DNA from: CAG-1000 sp964345385
GTDB taxonomy: Bacteria > Bacillota_I > Bacilli_A > RF39 > UBA660
NCBI GenBank assembly: GCA_964345385.1
Contig: CAYFQM010000004.1
Coordinates: forward strand, 1-42,817
Direction: 5' to 3'
DNA length: 42,817 nt
Shown here: piece by piece, positions 16,830 through 27,000 of the stretch
Layout: the number at the start of each line of letters is the position of its first letter
Numbering within the stretch: the stretch's first letter is position 1
The notes under the pieces: generated by a model
Databases searched by the model: none
Told to the model about the DNA's origin: nothing
Seen by the model: only the letters and a program-made list of their open reading frames with translations
Translations under genes and position numbers: made by a program

Positions 16830-17744
16830 TTATTTGTTTTCAAATAATTTCTCTAAATTTTGTGTAGGCACCAACATATTATTATCTTTATTAACTTTTA
16901 TTTCAAATACTTTTTCATTGTGAACTAATTCATCGCCATCTATACACCATGATGGAGGCATCTCGTCAAACTCTAATTTAATATTATTTGTTTTAAAATA
17001 TTTAAAGCCATTTGTTTCTTTTAATTCCTTTTTAGTTAAAAATGAGATTGCTTTAATAATATCAGCTGCATTCTTTATATTCATAAGAGTTACTTCAAAC
17101 ATATTATCATCTAGTTTTACATCATTAATTACGTTATCAACTCCAGCTATTCTACTACTATTAGTTATAAATATAAAAGAAAACTCTCCTTCATATGTTA
17201 CTCCATCAACAGTATATTTTATATTAAATAACTGCATCTTTTGATTTAATTGCTTTAAAGCATATATAACATACGCAAGCCTTCCATATTTAGATTTTAA
17301 AGATCTTGGAGTACTATAAGATATATCAACAAATGCTCCTAGACACGCTACGTAAACAAATGGATTTTCATTTATCATACATACATCTATATTCTTTTTA
17401 ACTCCATTTAATAACATTAATACATTTTTTTCTGAATTAGAACTCATTCCATACATACGTGCTACATCATTAACACTACCTAATGGTAAATGTCCTAAAG
17501 TTATTTTTTCTTTTCTTTCAATATTTCCTGATATAACCTCATTTAAGGTTCCATCACCACCAGCACATATTAAAAGATTAACATTTTTTAAATTCATTGT
17601 TATTTCCTTAGCATGACCAGCATACTCAGTAAAAATTATTTTTGTTTCATAGTTATAGTTTTCTAATATTTTAATTATTTTACCAATGTTATTTCTATTA
17701 GTTAATTTTCCACTATTAGGATTATATATTATTACACAATTCAT
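16830..17744 (-). CDS. Diacylglycerol kinase-like lipid kinase (YegS/DgkB family)
   Basis: A 304-residue protein when started at ATG 17744. The ORF extends 11 codons further, but those codons overlap a TATAAT promoter element, so the upstream start is unlikely. Motifs in order: YNPNSGK (about 5-11), the nucleotide-binding GGDGTLNEV (about 65-73), and PLGSVNDVAR, where most relatives have GTxNDxAR. The C-terminal beta-sandwich half ends with an IDGD motif near 269. The family phosphorylates diacylglycerol or related lipids for phospholipid and lipoteichoic acid turnover. Confidence 0.85.
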   Translation of the reverse strand: MNCVIIYNPNSGKLTNRNNIGKIIKILENYNYETKIIFTEYAGHAKEITMNLKNVNLLICAGGDGTLNEVISGNIERKEKITLGHLPLGSVNDVARMYGMSSNSEKNVLMLLNGVKKNIDVCMINENPFVYVACLGAFVDISYSTPRSLKSKYGRLAYVIYALKQLNQKMQLFNIKYTVDGVTYEGEFSFIFITNSSRIAGVDNVINDVKLDDNMFEVTLMNIKNAADIIKAISFLTKKELKETNGFKYFKTNNIKLEFDEMPPSWCIDGDELVHNEKVFEIKVNKDNNMLVPTQNLEKLFENK

Positions 17745-17765
17745 AGTATCACATCCGTAAAAAAT

Positions 17766-17794
17766 ATTATACCACAAATTAATTAATTTGACAT
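17766..17794 (-). promoter_or_regulatory. Promoter of the lipid kinase gene
   Basis: On the minus strand, ATGTCA (17794-17789), a 17-base spacer and a perfect extended -10, TGGTATAAT, with its TATAAT at 17771-17766. Its -35 overlaps the -35 of the divergent sortase promoter almost base for base. Confidence 0.65.
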
Positions 17795-17815
17795 AAAAAT
17801 ATTTATTATTATAAT
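17788..17815 (+). promoter_or_regulatory. Promoter of the sortase gene, leaderless
   Basis: TTGACA (17788-17793), a 16-base spacer, then TATAAT (17810-17815). The usual start point about seven bases later is 17822-17823, where the ATG begins. There is no Shine-Dalgarno site, so the mRNA is probably leaderless. Confidence 0.7.
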
Positions 17816-17822
17816 AAAATAT

Positions 17823-18569
17823 ATGAATAAAAACATTAAAAAAATTATTTTTTCTCTATTTATGTTATTTCTTACAATAACATTTATTTTTTCATTATAC
17901 AAAATAATCAAATGGCATTATGATAATAAACTAATAGAAAAAGAAACAAAAAACATTAAAAAAATTATAAAAATTAAACCAAAAGAAGAAGACCCAAATT
18001 ATTTAAATATTGATTTACCTTTATTAATAAAACAAAATAAAGATACTATCGGATGGATACAAGTCAATGGAACTAATATAAACTATCCATTTGTTCAAAC
18101 AACCAATAATGAATATTATTTAAATCATAGTTTTAATAAAAGTTATACTGATGCAGGTTGGATATTTCTAGACTATAGAAACGATATAAATAATTTAAAA
18201 TATAATACTATTATATATGGGCACGCTAGAAAAGATAAAACAATGTTTGGCTCATTAAAAAATGTGTTAAATAAAGACTGGTACAATAACCAAAATAATC
18301 ATATTATTAAAACTTCTACATTAAAAGAAAACTCATTATGGCAAATATTTAGTATATACCATACACCAACTAATGTTTCTTATATACAAACAGAATTTAA
18401 TTCTAAAAATGAATTCAAAGATTTTGTAAATGACATAATATCTAAATCAATATATAACTTTAATATAAATATAAATGAAAATGATAAAATATTAACTCTT
18501 TCAACTTGCTATAAAACAAATGAAAAATTAGTAGTTCATGCTAAACTAATTAAAAATAGTATTAAATAA
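17823..18569 (+). CDS. Class B-like sortase
   Basis: A 248-residue membrane-anchored transpeptidase. The N-terminal hydrophobic helix (about 7-28) is followed by a linker and then the sortase barrel with DTIGWIQVNGTNINYPFVQ (74-92). The catalytic His134 is in IIYGHARKD and Cys229 in LSTCYK. The arrangement matches class B. The catalytic Arg expected in the (R)xVVHAKL segment is replaced by Lys235 (EKLVVHAKL). The gene appears leaderless and is divergent from the lipid kinase. I found no LPxTG- or NPQTN-like protein in the window, so its substrate must be elsewhere or atypical. Confidence 0.9.
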   Translation: MNKNIKKIIFSLFMLFLTITFIFSLYKIIKWHYDNKLIEKETKNIKKIIKIKPKEEDPNYLNIDLPLLIKQNKDTIGWIQVNGTNINYPFVQTTNNEYYLNHSFNKSYTDAGWIFLDYRNDINNLKYNTIIYGHARKDKTMFGSLKNVLNKDWYNNQNNHIIKTSTLKENSLWQIFSIYHTPTNVSYIQTEFNSKNEFKDFVNDIISKSIYNFNININENDKILTLSTCYKTNEKLVVHAKLIKNSIK

Positions 18570-18572
18570 AAA

Positions 18573-19436
18573 TCATTTTAACACTTTTAATTTGCCTGCT
18601 TCCATATCTATTCTAAGATTTTTGCCTTCTTCTTTTGTATCGTAATATTTATTAATAATCTTTAAATTATTATAGTCTTTTATAGTAATGCTTCCACTTA
18701 TACTATTAATAGATGAATCTTTTTTTATAGTTATATAATCTATTATTAAATTTGCATAATCTAAATTGGAATTAATATAATTTTTTATTTTTTTTATATA
18801 AATATTACTTAATTTATTATTTATTTTTACATTATTAATTTCATTTATAAATATGTCTCCAACTGTTTGTTTTATTCTAGCATCATGAATAATATCTAGA
18901 TTAATATTTCCATATAATGTCTTAATATACATAAGCTTACCGTTTTTTATTTCTAAATTGCCAAATTTATTATAAATAAACATAGTTGAATTTTTAAACC
19001 CATCAATAGATGTATTACCATATGAGTTTTCAATATTAATCATTCCTGAATAATTTATCGGTATTAATATTTTTATATTACTTAAACTATTCCCAACGCA
19101 AAATTTGCACTTATTATATGTCATAATATTTAATTTTTTATTATATTGTTTACTTTTTAAAGTTTTGAAATCAGAATAAATTACAACATGAAATCGTTCA
19201 TCAGTAGATTCTTTTATTACTATATTAGCTCTATCAACATCAATTTTTATTGTGTCTATATCACTATACTTTTCATCTATTATTAAATTGTTAGATTGTT
19301 TAGAAAAGAAAAAATTATAAGTATATTTAAAACACCCAAAATGTCTTAATAAAGCAAACATTATTGTTAATAACAGCATTATTATAATTATAATTTTAAT
19401 TATTAAACTTTTCTTTTTATTTTTTATCATCAACAT
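18573..19436 (-). CDS. Membrane-anchored DUF4097-like beta-repeat protein
   Basis: A 287-residue protein. A basic N-terminus and one hydrophobic helix (about 9-28) anchor a C-terminal domain of repeated short beta strands (SDIDTIKIDVDRANIVIKES, then GNTSIDGF, GNLEIKN, GNINLDI, GDIFINEI). These features resemble DUF4097 (putative adhesin/beta-helix) proteins. Two cysteines lie in CKFC. It overlaps the end of the upstream 344-aa ORF by 20 bases and ends three bases from the convergent sortase gene with no clear terminator. The function is unknown. Confidence 0.75.
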   Translation of the reverse strand: MLMIKNKKKSLIIKIIIIIMLLLTIMFALLRHFGCFKYTYNFFFSKQSNNLIIDEKYSDIDTIKIDVDRANIVIKESTDERFHVVIYSDFKTLKSKQYNKKLNIMTYNKCKFCVGNSLSNIKILIPINYSGMINIENSYGNTSIDGFKNSTMFIYNKFGNLEIKNGKLMYIKTLYGNINLDIIHDARIKQTVGDIFINEINNVKINNKLSNIYIKKIKNYINSNLDYANLIIDYITIKKDSSINSISGSITIKDYNNLKIINKYYDTKEEGKNLRIDMEAGKLKVLK

Positions 19437-20595
19437 TTTCTACTAATTTATCTACATTAATTATAAAGTCTATATCACTAACTCTAATATTGCTTTTTGT
19501 TAAATCAACATATAATATCATATTATTTATATCCTTAATATAATTACTTATATCATTTATATTTAGTTTTTCTTCATTTATAACTATATTAAATAGTTTA
19601 TATTTATCATATATTATTTGTGATATATTTTTGTTTTGAGTAATACTAATATTATTTATAATGTTTTGTTTACTACCAAAAATAAAATTAATTAATTTAT
19701 TCCTCTTTTCAATTAATTCATCAGCAGTAACACCATCTTTTATACTTTTATATGTTTTAACAAAATATGGGAAATTTAACGCAGCTATTTTTAATACATC
19801 CGCATATGATGTATCATCATCAATATAATTATATATAATATCTTTAATAGATAATTCATCTAACTCTCTATATAAATCATATACAACATCTATATTATTA
19901 TCTCTTAATAATTTAATATTTCCTTTATCTTTAGCAAAAAGCACACTTGTTGTTTTAAGTTTTTTATTTAACCCAAAAATTTTCTTTTCAACCTTTTTTA
20001 TTTCTTTTAATTTATTATTATAAAGTGATTTATACTCTTGTTTACTTTCATATAAAGTTTTCATATCACTAATAATATATTCGAATTCCATAAAGTTTTT
20101 ATACTCTTCTAAAGAGAAAGATAATTGTTTTAAATAATTATAACTTTCTTCTAAATCTTCAATTTTAAAAACTTCCTTTAATGCATTAATATTTTTTTCA
20201 GATAAATCATTAACAGATACTTCACTATTAAAAAATAAATCTGTTAAATATTTAATATTATTATGTTTTTTAATATATATTGTTTCAAGATCATTATAAT
20301 AATTATTTAAATATTCATTTAAATTTTTATTTTTAAAATATTTATAATAAAGCCTATCTATTTTTCTTTTATATTTAAAAAATAAATATCTAAAATTTAG
20401 TTCTATTTGAACTATTATTCTAGGGTTTTTCCAATATAAATCACTAAACACTCTATGTATATTATCTTTTTCATTAAGTAAACTTTTTATATACTGATGA
20501 ACTACTTCTGTATAATTAAAATTATTAACTTTTAATTTTATATTACAAGAATAAAATATATTAATTAATTTAACGATAATATTATTTATTTTTTC
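19417..20595 (-). pseudogene. 3' part of a stop-split unknown gene
   Basis: The longest start-bounded ORF begins at a GTG (20451) and gives 344 residues. However, the same frame is open and protein-like for another 48 codons up to the TAA at 20596-20598 (for example YTEVVHQYIKSLLNEKD), with no ATG, GTG or TTG in between. The 113-aa ORF that ends at that TAA is in the same frame. So this looks like one protein of about 500 residues broken by a single nonsense codon. The product is unrecognised. It is mostly helical and charged, with a possible coiled coil around the KKVEKKIFGLNKKLK region. It could still be made as a separate product from the GTG. Confidence 0.6.
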
Positions 20596-20925
20596 TTATT
20601 TATTTTGATAAAAATGACCTAATTCATAGAAGTAATAATCTAATTCCATTTTATCTATACTACGAGCAACATCACTCATAGAAAAAATATTTTTTATATT
20701 TAGTTTAGGTTTATCTGGAACTACATTATATGTTATTAAACTTTGCTTATAAATACCATATCTTTTTGATATTTCTCTCTTAACTTCATTTAATTTATCA
20801 TTAAAATAATTTATTTGTTCATCTAAATAATCATTATAATCTGTTTTATTCTTTTTGGTTTTGGTAGGTAATATTTGAATATTGTTGTTAATTTCATCAA
20901 TTTCTTTTTGCAATTTTTCAATCAT
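20596..20925 (-). pseudogene. 5' part of a stop-split unknown gene
   Basis: Starting from ATG 20925 this gives 109 residues of helical sequence beginning MIEKLQKEIDEINNNI. The start overlaps the stop of the preceding 33-aa gene by 8 bases (ATGATTGA). It ends at TAA (20598-20596), after which the same frame stays open into the next ORF. I read the two as one gene with a premature stop, though two genuinely separate proteins remain possible. Residues 1-60 look like a coiled coil. Function unknown. Confidence 0.55.
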
Positions 20926-21019
20926 TCTTATCACCAACTTTACTATTTTCTAAAGTATTAATATACTCTAATATTAGACTATAAACTTGTAACAATTCTT
21001 CATTTGATAAATTTTCCAT
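20918..21019 (-). CDS. Small unknown protein, 33 aa
   Basis: Starts at ATG 21019 with a strong AGGAGG six bases upstream, 8 bases after the giant gene stops. It encodes 33 residues, MENLSNEELLQVYSLILEYI then NTLENSKVGDKND. This is an acidic amphipathic helix with no hydrophobic anchor. The stop overlaps the next start by 8 bases. The good ribosome site and the overlap on its downstream side argue that it is translated. I do not recognise it. Confidence 0.6.
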   Translation of the reverse strand: MENLSNEELLQVYSLILEYINTLENSKVGDKND

Positions 21020-21027
21020 ATTACCTC

Positions 21028-24000
21028 CTATTTTATTATAATATATTTTTCCACTGTTCCAATTGCTGAAGTACCATCATACAATATAAACTCTAATTTA
21101 TATGTTCCGTTTTGAATATTTGGTTTAAAATATAATGTTATAGTTGTTACTTCATTAGGATTATCTACTAATAAATATTCATTAGGAATAGATGTACTTA
21201 TTAATACATTAGATACATAATTAGCTAAATCCACTGATAAATAATCACTACTATAGACTGTATCATACTTTCTTCTACTCATTTTAACATGTATTTTAGG
21301 ATTTTCAAGTCCTGAGTTATAATCAATTTCATATGTTACAGTATTAGTTCCATTTAACGTTAAGCCTGTTGCTTGATCAACTATCATTTCTTTATCTTCT
21401 TCATGTATATTAAGTCCATATATTTCATTAACTATATATATATTAAAATCCTTATGTGAATAAGTATTTAAACCATAATATATTCCATCAGGTGAACCGA
21501 AAGATGCAACTCTAAGAGTATAATTTCCAGTTGCAATTTGAGAAGTGCCTGTTACTACTTTAACCCATGTTTCTAAATTACCTACTTTATCTGCTAATTT
21601 TATTCTTGTTGTTCCATCTATGTTAGGATAGTATCTTTGACCATCTATTTCATAATATAAACCAAGTAAAGAGGTGCCACTTACAAGTTCTCCTTCACTA
21701 TTAAATAATGATATTTCAATACCAAGTTTAGAATTAAAATATCTAGTATCATATACTGTGTTACCATTTACACTTGATTGAGTATAATTAGTATTAAGAT
21801 TCATCATTACACTCTCACCGCTATAAATTCTATCACTTGATATAGTACCATCTATTTCAATAACTGCATCCATATCAGAATATATATTATATCTCATCAC
21901 AGAGTGCTGAATACCAAGCACATTAATAATTGTATGATCATTATCATCTTGAAGCTCTAATAATAATGAATTATTTAAAGATGTAGTAGTTATATTTGTA
22001 TCTGAAAAATCCACTATAAATATAAACTCTTCTGAACTATAATTATCAGCTGCATGATAATAATCAATATTAGCTTGAGCATCATCATAAGAATCACCAC
22101 TATTAAAAGCTCCCATTACTTCAAACATAGATAAATCATATTGAGCTTCACCTATAGTAGCTAATTGGTTTTCTGCATTAGTTACATCAGTTTGATTTAT
22201 AATATGATAATAATATTTTTTTGTATTTAAGCTTAAATCTATCATAGTAATTTTAGTGTTTTCTGGGAAAACATAATTAGATACCAAAGTTCTATGATAT
22301 CCCGTATCATATAAATTTTTCTGAGCATATAATGAATAATATGCACTTATAGTTGATTTTGATGTAACATTAGTTAAAGTTGAAGTAAATAATTCATATT
22401 TTCTTCCACTAGTTAATGCAGCTTCATAATCATCTGTATTATATAATGTTCTTGATATATTTACATTTACAACTAATCTTTCAGTTTTATTTGTTAAATC
22501 ATCTATTTTAGTAATAGCCATTATTACTATTTTAACAGTACCTAAATCACCAGTTGTAGCTATATTTTTTGAGTGATATAAATAAAATAACATAGTTGGA
22601 ATATTAGTACTATTTTCACCTACATATGTAGTTGTTCCTTGTATATTAGGAGTAGATGTATAAAATGTTGTACTTCCAGTAGTTAACCATCCAATATTAC
22701 TTGCTTCCATAGAAAGCCCCATTTGATAATCAGCTATATTAGGAGTTGAAGCATATCTTGGAATAGTATTTTTATCCACTAAAGTAACTTGTGAATCTAA
22801 TAAAGAATAATCAACCCCTAAAACAACAAATGATGTATTAGGATCTGAAAACTCATTAAATGGAAGCTCATACGTTCCTAATGTAGAATATTTAGATGCA
22901 TTTAAATCAACATCATATTCAATAACTAGTTCTCCTATAATCCACATATACATTGGAGAATCTTCTGGTGTAGGAGTTATATAGTTCATTTTATTTAAAC
23001 TTGTATCTTCATCTATATAATTAGTATAAAAACCATCTATTGTTATATCATGGCTTGCTTTATGAGCACCTAATACATATGATCCATCATCAAATACACC
23101 ACCCCAATTTAATTGTTCATCATAATCGTATTTATCATATATTCCAACATATACATTATCTGAAGAATCGTATTTAAACATACCAAAGAATGTCATTCCA
23201 TAAACATTACCATAACTAGTTACACTTTCATTAGTAGCGATATTTAATTGCTGACCTTCATACATATATAAACGATTATCCACATTTTTTACTACTGTTC
23301 CTGCATCTGTATCTATTGTAACAGTAGCAAGATTATTATTTACATCAACACTCTTAAAGTTTTTTAATAAGTTAGCGTTTTCTTCTAAATATAATGTTGA
23401 GTTATTTTTTAATACTAATTCATCTATTATTGATAAAGTAAATAACACATTAGAATATTCATTAGTTCTATCTGTTGCTCCCTCTAAAACAATAGATGAA
23501 TTATCAACAGTTAATTTATTAGTTCTTTGAATAGAAATATTTCTTTTTGGATATCCATATGTCCCATAATTTTTTATTGATATTTCACTTATTCCTGTAG
23601 TAGAAGAAGCATTTCCACTTCCAAATATAGAGCCATCAATATTAAAATTAGTATAATTAGCTGCATCAATATTTACATTTATAGATTTAGTAACACTAAT
23701 AAATGAGTAGTCATATATTTCAGAACCAGATGCATTAGATTCACCTCCACCAAATATTGTTCCTTTTATTAAAATATTTCCTTTTGTAATTTCACTTGTT
23801 GGAGTTACCATGTCTCCTACATTAACAACTGTTCCTCCAAAAACTTTAGATGTATTAGCTCCTCCATATACATTTCCATATATAGTAGCGCCTGCTATAT
23901 TAACATTTGATAATGAATCATTTATAGCGTCTGTCCCAGTAAAAGCCGCGTTTCCTCCACCAAATACTGAACAAGAACTTAATACAGTACAAGTAGCTGT

Positions 24001-27000
24001 TCCTACAACTGTTGATCCACCAATAGTAATGTTTGTATTCCCATTAACTGTTGCAGTTTCACCATTACCTCCAGCATATGCACTACCTAATATTGTAGCA
24101 TTATTTAATATAACATGAGTATCACCTAAAACTTCACCAAAGTTTCCTCCTCCATATACATTTGTAGAAACTGTTCCTCCAAATATTTTAAGTGAGCTAT
24201 CATTTAAAACACTTGCTTGATTTCCGCCACCAAATATATTTGTAACTGTTCCATTATTAACCACAACATTTGTATTATTTACATTTGCTAAATTTCCTCC
24301 GCCATATACATTTGTAACAGTAGCACCGTTTATATTAACATATGTAGTACTTGATACTCCACCTTGATTATTTCCACCATAAACATTTGTAATTGTTCCA
24401 TCTGTTATATTAATATTTGTTACACTTACATTTCCACTTTGATTTGAACCACCATATATACTAGTAACTATTAAATCACTTTCACTTGTTATTGTATTAA
24501 TATTTGTTGTAGTAGCTCCTGCTAAGTTTCCACCACCATAAACGTTTGTAACAGTTCCTTTTTCTAAATCTACATTTGTTGTAGTTACTGTTGCTTGATT
24601 TCCTCCTCCATATACATTATCAAATGTTCCTCCGTTTATTGTTACATTTGAAGTTGTTCCCTGTGCTAAGTTTCCTCCACCAAATATGTTTGTAGAAGTT
24701 CCTCCAGTAGTTACAATGTATGATGTAGTTGTTGTACCACCTTGATTATTTCCACCACAAATATTCGTGAATTTTCCATTGTTAACATATACATTAGAAG
24801 TTGTAACAGTTCCACTTTGATTTGAGCCTCCAAATACATTAGTAGAAGTTCCTCCATCTAAATATACATTTGTTACACTTGAAGAAGTATTATTTCCTCC
24901 TCCATAAGTTGATCCTACTACTCCACCATTTAAATGCACTTCAGAAGTTCCTTCTGGTGTACCTGATACATCAAAACCACCAAACACATTACCTATTGTT
25001 CCACCATTTATTTCTACATTAATATTTCCTTTAACATATGGTGTAATACTTGAGCTTCCTTTTGCTCCCCCAAAAACAGATGATATAATATTTCCATTAT
25101 TTACTACCACATCTACTGTATAACTATTTACACTAGCAGTAGGTGTTGTTGCATTAACTGTACCATAAGCACTTCCTCCATATACTGAACCATTGATAAC
25201 AGGGCCGGCTGATTCATTTCCTATTGTTATACTTACATTTTGTCTAACAAAAGTTCCAGGATCTGAGCTGCTTACATAACCACCTTCTCCTCCTCCATAT
25301 ACATTATTTAAAATTGAACCACCAATTATATTAATATTAGAGTTTCCATAAATGATTCCACTTGATCTAGATCCACCATATATTGAACCTTCTACTGTTC
25401 CTCCAGACATATCAATATAAATATTAGCTGCATTTGATGTTGAACCAGAACCATTTTGATTTCCTCCTCCATATATTGAGCCTTTTACTGTTCCACCATA
25501 CATTTTAATTGTTGAAGAAGAAGTAGATGAATAACTACTATTAAGTCCTAAAGCACCATAGTTTCCTCCGCCATACACATTATTTCTAACTGTTCCAGAA
25601 GAATCAATTATTACATTAGAGTTATTCATTGTTCCAATGGTATCATAGTTAGCATTTCCATTTCCAATACCAAAAACACTTCCAGCTTCACATTGAGAAT
25701 TAGGTTCTAACTCTCCTCCAATTAAAGATTCATCACCAACAACAGCTGTACCACCAATATATACATATGAATCCCCATTAACTGTTCCTTGCGAGTTAGA
25801 TGAATTTGATCCTTGTATACCATTTGAGCCACCAAAAACGCTATAATTTACTTGTCCCCCTGTCATTTGAATTATTCTATTACCATTAGTTTCACTTCGA
25901 CCAGCTCCACCTATTACAATATCTATTGAACCACCCTTAATATATATTAAACTATCATTATAAGAAACCATTGATGAAGAACTAACTGGTCCTCCAATTA
26001 AATTGTAGATATAACCACCCTCAACTATTATTTTTCTTGGAGAATAATTAGTTCCTGAATTACGACCTCCAACATATATTCCAGTTGCATAGTCATATTT
26101 ATTTGAACCAAACTGTCCACTTTTTACAATATGAGTTATATAAGGGGTTGTTATGTTTTCTCCATAAGTATAACCAGACCAAGTTCCAGCAACGCTATGT
26201 CTTACTTCTAATAAATTATTGTTATTATTTACTCTATCATAATCATTTCCATATGTAACAGTACCATTAACATAAATAGTTCCAGAAGAAGACCCGGTTA
26301 CTGCACCCAAAGAATTATAATAACCAGACTCAATTATTAGATTGTATTTTGTTATATTACTAGAGCTTCCAGTACCACTTGTTGAGCCTCCTATAACAGA
26401 ACCAAAAGTAGCATAAGAAGAAGTATATTGAGTTATTCCTCTTCCTATTTTAAGATTTTTATAATTTCCATATATATTATATCCTGAACTTCCAGGAGTA
26501 AATTCACTATTTGTAAGAGAAACATTAGTTCTAATTCTTACTTGTTCTATACAAGTATCTGTATATATATTTAAATTGTTTGAAACATACCAATAATATG
26601 AGTTTTTATAGTTTGTTCCATTATATAAACTAGTTAACGTAAAAGGATTACTATGACTACTCCATATAGTAGTAACATTTCCAAGTAAATGTATTATATT
26701 GGTATCTCTTGTAACAAAATAATAATAATCAACATCAGGTACTTCAATTTCGGGGTTTCCGCTTTCATCAGTTAAATGAATATATTCATATAGTTTACAT
26801 CCAGAAGAATTTGAACATGTTCCGCTACTTATATATATTCCACTAGAATTATAATACCCTCCAGTACTTCCTCCATATGGTATTAAAACTTCTCTATAAA
26901 AACCAGCTACACTTTGTCCTGTATTTATAATATTAAAATAATCAGTTCCAGTTGGAGTAGGATTTACTTGATACATATATGAACCATTTGTTGCATAATA

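Noticed and set aside
24120..25600. CRISPR-like repetition
   Set aside because: The repeats are in-frame coding repeats with variable length; no constant direct repeat with unique spacers.
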